NCBI RefSeq assembly: GCF_014651015.1
Contig: NZ_BMWB01000006.1
Span: 186,001 to 250,000 of the forward strand
Source of the DNA: Streptomyces xantholiticus
GTDB taxonomy: Bacteria > Actinomycetota > Actinomycetes > Streptomycetales > Streptomycetaceae
Direction: 5' to 3'
DNA length: 64,000 bases
In this document: piece after piece, positions 53,957 to 62,177 of the stretch
Numbering within the stretch: position 1 is the stretch's first letter
How the letters are laid out: each line of letters starts with the position of its first letter
Translations under genes and position numbers: made by a program
Notes under the pieces: model-generated
Databases searched by the model: none
What the model was told of the DNA's origin: nothing
Seen by the model: the letters and a program-made list of their open reading frames with translations, nothing else

Positions 53957-54340
53957 ATGTCCCAGCCCCTCTCCACGGCGAGCCCGGACTGGCCCTGCCA
54001 GGTCAAGTCCCCCGGCAGTCACGACTGGGAGCGCAGCGCCGCCCGCTGGCTGCGCGATCTGCTTCCCGCCCGGTACGCCGGCTACTCGACGCTCACCCGG
54101 CACCCCGTCCTGCTGGCCCGCCACGCACAGCTGCAACTCCAGCACGAGATACGGGCGGTACGCGTGGCAATGCAGACGTCCCGGACGGAACTGCCCACAC
54201 TGGGCGTGGCGGAGACGGTCATCGAGAACACGATCCGGCTATACGCCGTCGAACTCGAGCAGCTCGGCCGCCTCGCCCGCGGCGCCAGGCTCGTCGGCGA
54301 CGCGCTCCTCACGGGCGGCGGCACACACCGCAGGCGGTAG
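53957..54340 (+). CDS. conserved hypothetical Streptomyces protein
   Basis: 127 aa, soluble, helix-rich and basic. SHDWERSAARWLRDLLPARY and HPVLLARHAQLQLQHEIRAV, then ELEQLGRLARGARLVGDALL near the end. Looks like a small all-helical protein; I recognise it as conserved among streptomycetes but without known function. ATG 53957. It is convergent with the bacteriocin-export operon (36-bp gap) and the only gene downstream of the RpiR operator-like cluster. Confidence 0.75.
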   Translation: MSQPLSTASPDWPCQVKSPGSHDWERSAARWLRDLLPARYAGYSTLTRHPVLLARHAQLQLQHEIRAVRVAMQTSRTELPTLGVAETVIENTIRLYAVELEQLGRLARGARLVGDALLTGGGTHRRR

Positions 54341-54375
54341 GCCCAACCCGTCCGACGGGGCGCTGCCCGTTCCGC

Positions 54376-57240
54376 TCACGCCAGCTGCCGCCGCACCAGT
54401 TCATGCAGGCGTCCGGCCGTGTCCGCGACGAGGTCGGCGGGGCGGCCCTCCTCGACGACCCGGCCCTCCTCCATGACGATCACCCGGTCCGCGTCCATGA
54501 CGGTGGACAGCCGGTGCGCGATCACCACGCGGGTGGCGTCCAGCCGGCGGGTGCTCTCGATGACGACGCGCTGGGTCTCGTTGTCCAGCGCGCTGGTCGC
54601 CTCGTCGAAGAAGAGGATGCGCGGCCGCCGCACCAGCGCCTGGGCGATCATCAGCCGCTGGCGCTGGCCGCCCGAGATCGCGCCGCCGGACGAGATCAGG
54701 GTGTGCAGTCCCATCGGCATCCGCCTGATGTCCTCCGCGAGGCCCGCCATCTCGGCGGCCTCCCAGACCTCCTCCTGGGAGAACGTCTCCGCGCCGCAGA
54801 TGCAGTCGAGGATGGACCCGGTGAGGGGCTGCGCGTTCTGGAGGACCACACCGCACTGCCGGCGTACGGCGGCGGGATCGAGGGCCGCCAGGTCCTGGCC
54901 GTCGTAGAGGACGGTCCCGGAGGCGGGGCGGTCGAAGCCGATGAGCAGCCGCAGCAGGGTCGACTTGCCGCATCCGCTGGGCCCGACGATCGCCACGAAC
55001 TCCCCCTGCCGCACCTGGAGCGACACGTCGTCGAGGACGGGCGGGCCGTCCTCGGCGTAACGGAAGGTCAGCTTCCTGGCCTCGACGGCTCCGGACAGCG
55101 TGCCGGGCTGGGCGCTCCCCCCGCGCGCCTCCGGTGCCTCGTCCAGGATCGGGCGCACCTGCTCGAACATGGGCAGCGCGGCCGCCGCGCTCACCAGCAC
55201 ACCGGTGAGCTGGGTGACCGAGGTCAGCAGCATGGTGACGGCGGTGCTGAAGGTGAGGAACTCGCCCGCCGACATCGAGCCGCGCGCCGGGCCGGCGAGC
55301 AGCATGAACATGATGAGCGAGCAGAGCGGCAGGTAGACGGCGTCCAGCACGGTGGTCAGGTTCTTGATGCGGCCCACCCGTTGCTGGAGTTCGCGGGAGC
55401 GGGCGAACCGCCGTGCCCAGGCGGCGTACGCGAAGCTCTCCGCCGCCGCGACCCTGAGTTTCGGCAGGCCCCGCAGGGTCTGGAACGCCTGGTTGTTGAG
55501 CTTGTTGCTCAGTTCCACCAGCCTGCGCTGCCAGCGGACCTGCCAGAGCCCCATGCCGAGGAACACCGCGCCGATGACGAGCAGCATGCCGATGGCGGCG
55601 AGAGCCAGCGGCACGCTGTACCAGAGCAGCAGCCCGACGTTCATCGCACCGACGGTGGTGGACTGCAGGGCCACCGGGCCGATGCCGGACAGGACGCGGC
55701 GGATCGAGGAGATGCCCATGGCCGCGCTGGCCAGTTCCCCGGTCGACCGCTCGGCGAAGAACCTGGTCGGCAGCCTCAGCAGCCGGTCCCAGACAGCGGG
55801 TTGAAGGGTGCTCTCGATACGTCCCTCCATCCGCAGGATGGTCAGGTTCTGCAAGAGCATGAACGCGGCGGTGACGATGCCGGTGATCATGACGGCGAGC
55901 GAGAGCTGCACGATCAGGTCCGTCTGCGCCTTGGGCACGTACACGCCGAGGACCTGTCCGGTGGCGATGGGCACGAGCGCGCCGAGGGCGACGGTGACGA
56001 GGCCGCCGAGCAGCAGGTTCCGCACGTCCATGCGGGTGCCGCGGAGGCTGAAGCGCACCAGCCCCCGGACGCTCGCGGGCCGCTCGGGCAGCGGCCGGTA
56101 GAACATGACGGCGCGTTCCCCGAACTCGCCGGCGTTCTCCTTGCCGATCCGGGTCCGGGAGCGGGTGAGAGGGTTGACCGCCTCGTAGCGTCCACGGCGC
56201 CAGATCAGTGCGACGGGTGCTCCGGAGGCGGCCCGGTGGCCGACGAGCGGACCGGCGTCGGTGCGCCACCAGTGGCCCTGGAGGCGGACCGGACGGGTGC
56301 GGACACGGGAGGCGACGGCGATGCGTTCGACGGGGCCCACGCGGTCCTCCGCGGGCCCGCCTTTCGGCGGGTCGGCCAGGGTGACCCCGGCGGCGCGGGC
56401 GACGTGGCGGCACACCGCGAGGAGCGTGTCGTCGCCGTCCGCTCCCCCGTGGCCGCGCGAGGCCCGGTCCGGTCTGCCGATGGAGGCGAGCAGCGCCTCG
56501 TCGGCGCGGGCTCCGGCGTCGGCGCCGGCCTTGATACCGGCGGCGGTCCGGTCCTCGTGGGCCCGTTCCAGCTCCTCGATCCAGCCGTCCACCGCGGACA
56601 GCAACCGGTACTGCTGGTTCACCATGCGCTGCCACATGGCGCCCTCGACGAGCAGGTCGCCCGCCGCCTCGGCGCTGTAGGTGGCGCCGTACTGAACACT
56701 GCCCGGCTCGACCTGCATCCACAGGACGTCGTCGTCGGCCATGGTCTCGGCGGCCGAGTGGCCCTCGAGCGGCGCCTCGAACAGCACCCCGAGGCCGCGA
56801 CCGACACCCAGTCCGAAGGCGTACTCCAGTTGGGAGGTGGCCGTGCGGCCGTACGGGTCCTGATACGCGGACGGATACGGCTCGGCGTACTCCGCGTACT
56901 CCGGCACGTACAGCTCCCGCAGCGGGATCCGGCGCAGCACGCAGTCCTGCGAGGGCCGGCCGGTCAGTGTGTGCCGGGGGCCCTCGACCGGGCCGAGGAG
57001 CAGGGTGCCCGGGTCGAGGCGGCCGAGGAAGTGCCAGTGGCCCTGCTCGGCCGCGTCCACGGCGAACAGGTCCAGCGTCCCGCCCACGACGAGCCACAGC
57101 ACCAGCGGCCCTTCCAGATGCAGACTGCGCAGACCGGTGCAGTCGACGGGCGTTCCCATGCCGCCGAGCGCGTGGATCACCGGGTCGGTCTGCGCGAAGG
57201 CAGGCTGGTGGCCGGTGGCCGGGGGGTGAACGGACGACAC
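54376..57240 (-). CDS. NHLP/NHLM bacteriocin-export ABC transporter, permease/ATPase subunit
   Basis: 954 aa. About 390 N-terminal cytoplasmic residues (including a cyclic-nucleotide-binding-like start, LHLEGPLVLWLVVGGTLDLF) precede six membrane segments (about 415-700) and an ABC ATPase (about 715-954) with GPSGCGKSTLLRLL, ISGGQRQRLMIAQAL and ILFFDEATSALD. This architecture is the second transporter of NHLP-leader (TIGR03797-type) export systems. GTG 57240 overlaps neither frame strongly but lies 1 base before the stop of the upstream gene, so the two are coupled; the frame is open 28 codons further upstream. Confidence 0.92.
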   Translation of the reverse strand: MSSVHPPATGHQPAFAQTDPVIHALGGMGTPVDCTGLRSLHLEGPLVLWLVVGGTLDLFAVDAAEQGHWHFLGRLDPGTLLLGPVEGPRHTLTGRPSQDCVLRRIPLRELYVPEYAEYAEPYPSAYQDPYGRTATSQLEYAFGLGVGRGLGVLFEAPLEGHSAAETMADDDVLWMQVEPGSVQYGATYSAEAAGDLLVEGAMWQRMVNQQYRLLSAVDGWIEELERAHEDRTAAGIKAGADAGARADEALLASIGRPDRASRGHGGADGDDTLLAVCRHVARAAGVTLADPPKGGPAEDRVGPVERIAVASRVRTRPVRLQGHWWRTDAGPLVGHRAASGAPVALIWRRGRYEAVNPLTRSRTRIGKENAGEFGERAVMFYRPLPERPASVRGLVRFSLRGTRMDVRNLLLGGLVTVALGALVPIATGQVLGVYVPKAQTDLIVQLSLAVMITGIVTAAFMLLQNLTILRMEGRIESTLQPAVWDRLLRLPTRFFAERSTGELASAAMGISSIRRVLSGIGPVALQSTTVGAMNVGLLLWYSVPLALAAIGMLLVIGAVFLGMGLWQVRWQRRLVELSNKLNNQAFQTLRGLPKLRVAAAESFAYAAWARRFARSRELQQRVGRIKNLTTVLDAVYLPLCSLIMFMLLAGPARGSMSAGEFLTFSTAVTMLLTSVTQLTGVLVSAAAALPMFEQVRPILDEAPEARGGSAQPGTLSGAVEARKLTFRYAEDGPPVLDDVSLQVRQGEFVAIVGPSGCGKSTLLRLLIGFDRPASGTVLYDGQDLAALDPAAVRRQCGVVLQNAQPLTGSILDCICGAETFSQEEVWEAAEMAGLAEDIRRMPMGLHTLISSGGAISGGQRQRLMIAQALVRRPRILFFDEATSALDNETQRVVIESTRRLDATRVVIAHRLSTVMDADRVIVMEEGRVVEEGRPADLVADTAGRLHELVRRQLA

Positions 57241-57241
57241 G

Positions 57242-59554
57242 TCAGTGCTCCTTGACCAGCTCGGCGTACGCCCCCTGCGCGGCGACCAGTTCCTCGTGGC
57301 GGCCGCGTTCGACGACGGCGCCATGGTCGAGGACCACGATCTCGTCGCTGTCGCGCACGGTGCTCAGCCGGTGGGCGATGACGACGCATGCGCAGCCGCG
57401 CCGACGGAGGTTGTCGATGATGATCCGCTCGGTCTCCGCGTCAAGGGCGCTGGTGACCTCGTCGAGCACCAGGATGCTCGGCCGGCGCACCAGCGCCCGG
57501 GCGATCTCGAGGCGCTGGCGCTGCCCGCCCGAGAAGTTGCGGCCGTCCTGTTCGACGCGGCTGTGGATGCCGTCGGGGCGTCGCATCACGACGTCGTGGA
57601 CGGCCGCGTCCCGCAGGGCGGCCTCGACCGCCTCGTCCGGGATGGAGGGGTCCCACAGGGTCACGTTGTCGCGGACGGTGCCCTCGAAGAGGAAGATGTC
57701 CTGGTCGACGAAGGAGACGGACGCGGCGAGCGCGCCGCGGGGGATGTCCTCGAGGAGCCGGCCGTCGATGCGGATGGTCCCCTCCCAGGGGCGGTAGAGG
57801 CCCGATATCAGCCGGGAGACGGTCGACTTGCCGCTGCCGGAGCCGCCGACAAGGGCCACCTGCCGGCCGGGCCCGACGCTGAGGGAGAAACCGCTCAGCA
57901 GCGGCGCGTCGAGCGGGCTGTAGCCGAAGGTGATGTTCTCGAGCGTCACATGGCCCTTGAGCCGACGGCTGCTCGGGTCGGGCTCGTCGCGGGAGTAGAG
58001 GGGGTCGACCGGGAAGCTCTCCACGTCCTTGAGGCGGGCCATGTCCGCGGCGAAATCCTGGATCCGGCCCGCGACTCCGTTCAGCCGGGTGATCGGGGCG
58101 GTGAAGCGGGCCACGAGCGCCTGGAAGGCGACAAGGAGACCGATCGATATATGGCCTTCGACGGCCCGCAGTCCGCCGATCCAGAGGATGAGGGCGCTGT
58201 TGAGCGTGGCGAGGGTGGGCGCGACGACGGCCAGGACCGCGCTGGGCACGCCGAGGCGCTGCTGGACGTCCAGGGTGGTGGCGTGCTGGCCCGCCCAGCG
58301 GCGGAAGAAGCCGTTCTCTCCGCCGGTCGCCTTCATGGTCTCGATCAACTGGAGGCCGGTGTACGAGGTGTTGGTGAGGCGGGCGCTGTCGGCGCGCAGC
58401 TTCTGGGTGTGTGTGGAGCGCAGCCGGATGACGATGCGCATCGCGACGACGTTGAGCAGCGCGATGAGCACGCCGAGCACGGTGAGCTGGGGGTCGTAGC
58501 TCCACAGCAGCGCGGCGTAGAGGATCACCACGACGCCGTCGACGGCGGCCGCCGCCAGGTCGCGGGCGAGGGTCTCGGCCACGGCGTCGTTGGACTGCAG
58601 CCGCTGCACCAGGTCGGCCGGGCTGCGCTGCGCGAAGAACGTGACGGGCAGCCGCAACAGATGGCGAAGGAACCTGGCGCTGCTCAGGGTCGAGGAGATG
58701 ATCCGCCCGCGCAGCAGGTTCGCCTGTTGCAGCCCGGTGAGCACGGCGGTCAGCGCCACCATCACGGCCATGGCGGCGAACAGCGTCCCGAGCAGCGACG
58801 TTCGGCCGCCGATCAGGAACATGTCGATGTAGGTACGGCTGAGCGCCGGGACCGCCGCGCCGACCGCGACGAGGAGCAGACTGGCCAGGAAGGCGGCGAA
58901 CAGGGTGCCGGTGGTTCCGCGGAGCCGGGCCGGGACGGCCGACATGATGCCCGGCTTCCGGCCGCCCTTGCGGAAGTTGCGGTCGGGTTCGAAGACCAGG
59001 GCGACACCGGTGAAGCTGGTGTCGAAGTCCTCCGCGGCTACGAACCGGCGCCCCTTGTCCGGGTCGTTGATGTGGACGCCGCGCCGGCCGAACCGGCGTC
59101 CCGTGCCGTCGTAGACGACGTAGTGGTTGAACTCCCAGAACAGGATGGCGGGCGGCTGCACCTCGGCGAGGGCGGTCGCCTCCATCTGCATGCCCTTGGC
59201 GGCGAGGCCGTAACTGCGGGCCGCTTTGAGCACGTTGCTGGCGCGTGAACCGTCCCGGGAGACGCCGCAGGCGATCCGGAGCTCCTCGAGCGGCACATGG
59301 CGCCCGTAGTGGGAGAGGACCATGGCGAGAGCGGCGGCACCGCACTCCACGGCCTCCATCTGCAGCACAGTGGGCGTGCGGACGGTGCCCGGCCTGCCGG
59401 CGCGCCGCTGCTGCCTGCGCCGGGGCGGCGGAGCGGCGCGGCGCGACCCGCGCCGTCCGCCCGGCGCCGCCGCCTCCGGCCGGTGCCTGCCGCGGCCGGC
59501 TGCCGGCGGCAACTGCCTTCCGGATACAGGGGCGTTGTGGTTCGTCTGTGTCAC
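57242..59554 (-). CDS. NHLP-family bacteriocin-export ABC transporter, peptidase/permease/ATPase
   Basis: 770 aa. N-terminal C39 peptidase (about 55-195): catalytic Cys71 in LQMEAVECGAAALAMVLSHY, His in EFNHYVVYDG, Asp in HINDPDKG. Six membrane segments (about 215-500), then an ABC ATPase with VGGSGSGKSTVSRL, FSGGQRQRLEIARAL and ILVLDEVTSALD. It should cut a double-glycine leader and export the peptide. The first 50 residues are Arg/Pro-rich and disordered. GTG 59554 overlaps the HlyD-like gene stop (GTGA). Confidence 0.95.
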   Translation of the reverse strand: MTQTNHNAPVSGRQLPPAAGRGRHRPEAAAPGGRRGSRRAAPPPRRRQQRRAGRPGTVRTPTVLQMEAVECGAAALAMVLSHYGRHVPLEELRIACGVSRDGSRASNVLKAARSYGLAAKGMQMEATALAEVQPPAILFWEFNHYVVYDGTGRRFGRRGVHINDPDKGRRFVAAEDFDTSFTGVALVFEPDRNFRKGGRKPGIMSAVPARLRGTTGTLFAAFLASLLLVAVGAAVPALSRTYIDMFLIGGRTSLLGTLFAAMAVMVALTAVLTGLQQANLLRGRIISSTLSSARFLRHLLRLPVTFFAQRSPADLVQRLQSNDAVAETLARDLAAAAVDGVVVILYAALLWSYDPQLTVLGVLIALLNVVAMRIVIRLRSTHTQKLRADSARLTNTSYTGLQLIETMKATGGENGFFRRWAGQHATTLDVQQRLGVPSAVLAVVAPTLATLNSALILWIGGLRAVEGHISIGLLVAFQALVARFTAPITRLNGVAGRIQDFAADMARLKDVESFPVDPLYSRDEPDPSSRRLKGHVTLENITFGYSPLDAPLLSGFSLSVGPGRQVALVGGSGSGKSTVSRLISGLYRPWEGTIRIDGRLLEDIPRGALAASVSFVDQDIFLFEGTVRDNVTLWDPSIPDEAVEAALRDAAVHDVVMRRPDGIHSRVEQDGRNFSGGQRQRLEIARALVRRPSILVLDEVTSALDAETERIIIDNLRRRGCACVVIAHRLSTVRDSDEIVVLDHGAVVERGRHEELVAAQGAYAELVKEH

Positions 59555-60357
59555 GGCAGCAGCCAATCGATCGGGCGCTGCTCTGCAAGGTGGACGGCAC
59601 CGCCGGTCAGGGTCATGGATTCGAGCGGGTACGGCGGCCCTTCGGAGGACGACCACCGGTAGCCGGACTCGGTGCTCTGCGTACGCTCCAGCTCGACCAG
59701 AACGGCAACGGGCTGACCGGCTTGCGAGAACTGCTCGCCCAGCTGGCTGCTGCCGAGGAAGGCGGCGATCCGCTGCCGGGTCTGCGCCGTCCTGCCCACG
59801 GACGTGACGCGGCCGCGCAGGACTCCGTACTGCTCGGTCGCCACGGACTGGACGCTGAGGTCGACCTTCGCGCCGACGGGTACCGACGAACCGCGCTCGG
59901 CGGGCACGTACACCACGGCCATCAGCGGGTCGTCCGCCTCCTCGATCCGTTCGACCGCCGCGACGTCCGAGCCGGGGGTGACGACGGACCCGATCGTGGC
60001 GACGAGCGCGGTCACCCGGCCGGCGGCGACGGTACGGACGACGGTCCCGCCCTGTGCGGTGCGGACCTTCAACAGGGGCGCGTCGGCGCGGACCAGTTCG
60101 CCCTCCTCCGCGAGGACCTCGGTGACCTGGCCGGCGACCGGACTCTGCAGTACGTAACTGCCCTGCGCGTGGGTGAGGATGCCGGGTGCGTCCAGCGTGG
60201 AGGACACGGTGCCCGTCATGGCCCACCCGCCCGCGGCGATCATCACGACCACGGTGACGATCAGCACGAGCTGGCCCTGCGGACGGGCGAAACGCACCGG
60301 AAGGTCGATTTCTTCCGGCGATTGCAGCTTGGAAAGGGCCTGCTTACGGAACTGCAC
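59551..60357 (-). CDS. NHLP bacteriocin system secretion protein, HlyD-like
   Basis: 268 aa. Short basic N-terminus, one membrane segment (about 30-48), then a periplasmic-adaptor-like region with a lipoyl-type hairpin (ILTHAQGSYVLQSPVAGQV, LVRADAPLLKV). Matches the short adaptor of NHLP export systems (TIGR03794 type). In a Gram-positive cell it would link the transporters to the outside. ATG 60357; 153 bp downstream of the precursor gene, separated by a hairpin. First gene of the three-gene export operon. Confidence 0.9.
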   Translation of the reverse strand: MQFRKQALSKLQSPEEIDLPVRFARPQGQLVLIVTVVVMIAAGGWAMTGTVSSTLDAPGILTHAQGSYVLQSPVAGQVTEVLAEEGELVRADAPLLKVRTAQGGTVVRTVAAGRVTALVATIGSVVTPGSDVAAVERIEEADDPLMAVVYVPAERGSSVPVGAKVDLSVQSVATEQYGVLRGRVTSVGRTAQTRQRIAAFLGSSQLGEQFSQAGQPVAVLVELERTQSTESGYRWSSSEGPPYPLESMTLTGGAVHLAEQRPIDWLLP

Positions 60358-60434
60358 GTTGCTCTTCCCTCAACTGCCGAGGACTACGGGGAGTTCGGCG
60401 CGCGGCATGACCGGTCAACCGCGCGCGGCCGCGC

Positions 60435-60461
60435 GCCCCGGAACCTGGCAGGCTCCGGGGC
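60435..60461 (-). terminator. attenuator-like hairpin between precursor and export genes
   Basis: GCCCCGGA (60435-60442) pairs with TCCGGGGC (60454-60461), extended by three inner pairs around a 3-base loop. No U-run follows. It lies between the precursor peptide gene and the export genes, where partial termination would favour precursor mRNA. Confidence 0.55.
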
Positions 60462-60510
60462 ACACGGCTCGGCGATGCCGGCAGAGCGGGGTGCCGGCGA
60501 GCCGTAGGAC

Positions 60511-60729
60511 TTACAGACCCGCGACGACACCGGAGACCGGGCCGCCGATGCTGGCCGCGTTGATGCCAGTGGCACCCGCGACGACACCGGAGGCGGTAGC
60601 GACGGTCTCGGAGACCGGGGCGATGATGTTCGCAGCGGCCACGACGTTGTCCACGGTCTGGCTGTGGAGGCCGCCGGCCACGTTGTCGAGCTCGGAGTCG
60701 GAGATCTCCTGGGTGGGGACGAAGCTCAT
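60511..60729 (-). CDS. cysteine-free double-glycine precursor peptide (bacteriocin-like)
   Basis: 72 aa. The leader EISDSELDNVAGG ends in Gly-Gly at residues 19-20, the cleavage signal for C39 peptidases. The predicted mature peptide is 52 residues (LHSQTVDNVVAAANIIAPVS, then an Ala/Gly/Val/Ser-rich half with SGVVAG twice). It has no Cys, Lys, Arg or aromatic residue, is hydrophobic and slightly acidic. ATG 60729 has GAAGGGA 6 bases upstream; the stop is TAA. Encoded immediately before an NHLP-type exporter. No LanM, radical SAM, YcaO or other modifying enzyme is in the window, so lanthionine formation is unlikely. Similar peptides may be annotated as type A2 lantipeptides from the leader alone. 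Confidence 0.88.
   Translation of the reverse strand: MSFVPTQEISDSELDNVAGGLHSQTVDNVVAAANIIAPVSETVATASGVVAGATGINAASIGGPVSGVVAGL
60517..60591. repeat. 18-bp direct repeat inside the precursor peptide gene
   Basis: ACCCGCGACGACACCGGA occurs at 60517-60534 and 60574-60591; it encodes the duplicated SGVVAG segment of the mature peptide. Confidence 0.85.
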
Positions 60730-61165
60730 GAAAGTTCCCTTCGGATGGATACTGCGAATTGCTGCGACCGGCCACGCGAAAGGAGTGGGCCGGCCGCCCG
60801 GCGGGCGTGGGGGGATTCCCGGACCAGGAACCCTTCTTCGAATCCCGCGGTGCGAAGGATCAAAGCATGTGAGGCACTTGGGCGGCCAATCCCGGACAGC
60901 GGATCCACGCGGAGAGCGGCACCCAATTGCCCCCACGTGGACGGCCCTGCATCAATTGACGCCACCTTCTTCACCGGACCGTCAAACTCGCGCGCACAGA
61001 AGACACGCGGCCGCTTCACGGCGAAGTGGACATTCCCGCACAGAGGCAGATGCCGGCAGGTCAGGACGGAAGACAGCGAGGGCAGACCGTGTGCCGCATG
61101 AGTATTGAGTGTGCAGATTCACGGGAGGTCGAGGTTTCTTGACGGCACCTCACAAAGCCTTCACA
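60730..61165. other. promoter region of the precursor gene
   Basis: About 436 bp upstream of the precursor gene, less GC-rich than surrounding genes. No second precursor or modifying-enzyme gene was found on either strand. Promoter elements could not be fixed by eye. Confidence 0.45.
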
Positions 61166-61197
61166 CCGGGGTGGAGCGACAATGCACTCCACCCCGG
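61166..61197 (-). terminator. strong hairpin terminator after opcA
   Basis: CCGGGGTGGAG (61166-61176) pairs perfectly with CTCCACCCCGG (61187-61197), 11-bp stem with 10-base loop, 33 bp after the opcA stop. It isolates the precursor/export operon from zwf-opcA read-through. Confidence 0.82.
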
Positions 61198-61229
61198 GAC
61201 GAGTAATCACGCAAGTGCGGAGCGTTACC

Positions 61230-62177
61230 TCAGGCGGTGTCCGCGGCCGCTCTCTGCGCAGGTGCGGTGATCTCGGCGCGAAGTGCCGCGGCGTATGCCT
61301 CGTCCGGGTCGAGCCGGCGCAGTTCCTCGGCGATCAGTTCGGCCGTACTGCGCACTTTCAGCGCGAGGACCCGGGTGGGCTGCCCGGGGATGCTGAGCCG
61401 GGCCACCGGCCCTTCCGGCCGGTCGATGTGGATCTCGCCGTCCACCGTGTGGAGCCGGACGGCGGTGACGACCGGCCCGTCGGTGACGACCTGTTCGACC
61501 GGCACCTGCAGCCGGTCGGAGAACCAGCGGGCGAGCAGTTCGGCGCTGGGGTTGTCGGCCTCGCTCTCGACCACGGCGGAGACGACCTCCGAACGGGCCT
61601 GGTCGAGCGCCGCGGCGAGCATGGAGCGCCACGGCGTGAGTCTGGTCCAGGCGAGGTCGGTGTCACCCGGCTCGTACCCGGCGGCGCGGGCGTCGAGCTC
61701 CTCGATCGGCCGCTCCACCGCGTACGCGTCGGTGATGCGCCGCTGGGCGAGCGCCCCCAGCGGGTCCTTGGCGGGCACGGGCGGTGCGTCCACCGGCCAC
61801 CAGACGACGACGGGGGCGTCGGGCAGCAGCAGCGGAAGCACCACCGAGTCGGCGCGGTGGGTGAGTTCACCGTGGAGCCGCAGCAGCACGGTCTCGCCGG
61901 CTCCGGCGTCGCTGCCGATGCGTACCTCGGCGTCGAGGCGGGTTTCGTGGCGCTCCCGCGGCGAGCGGGCATGGCGCTTGATGACGACCAGGGTGCGGGA
62001 GGGGTGTTCACGGGAGGCGTCTCCCGCTGCCTTGATCGCGTCGTAGGCGTTCTCCTCGTCGGTGACGATGACCAGGGTGAGCACCATGCCGACGGCCGGG
62101 GTGCCGATCGCACGACGTCCCCTGACGAGCGCCTTGTTGATCTTGCTGGCCGTGGTGTCGGTGAGGTCGGTCTTCAT
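61230..62177 (-). CDS. opcA: glucose-6-phosphate dehydrogenase assembly protein OpcA
   Basis: 315 aa, soluble. MKTDLTDTTASKINKALVR, VVIKRHARSP, LPLLLPDAPVVVWWPVDAPP and LTPWRSMLAAALDQARSEV are standard blocks of OpcA, which assembles and allosterically activates glucose-6-phosphate dehydrogenase. ATG 62177 overlaps the zwf stop by 4 bases, ensuring co-translation. Normal full length. The pgl gene that often follows is absent; the operon ends with a strong hairpin. Confidence 0.96.
   Translation of the reverse strand: MKTDLTDTTASKINKALVRGRRAIGTPAVGMVLTLVIVTDEENAYDAIKAAGDASREHPSRTLVVIKRHARSPRERHETRLDAEVRIGSDAGAGETVLLRLHGELTHRADSVVLPLLLPDAPVVVWWPVDAPPVPAKDPLGALAQRRITDAYAVERPIEELDARAAGYEPGDTDLAWTRLTPWRSMLAAALDQARSEVVSAVVESEADNPSAELLARWFSDRLQVPVEQVVTDGPVVTAVRLHTVDGEIHIDRPEGPVARLSIPGQPTRVLALKVRSTAELIAEELRRLDPDEAYAAALRAEITAPAQRAAADTA

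Noticed and set aside
53689..57255. 1188-codon open frame on the plus strand
   Set aside because: Complement of the NHLM transporter gene, rich in His/Arg/Asp/Gln and without domains; a GC-bias artefact.
60511..60729. Lanthipeptide precursor
   Set aside because: The leader resembles class II lantipeptide leaders, but the core has no cysteine and no LanM gene is present, so lanthionine rings cannot form.
60730..61160. Search for a second precursor or modifying enzyme upstream of the peptide gene
   Set aside because: No frame with a Gly-Gly leader, LanM, YcaO or radical SAM motif was found on either strand.
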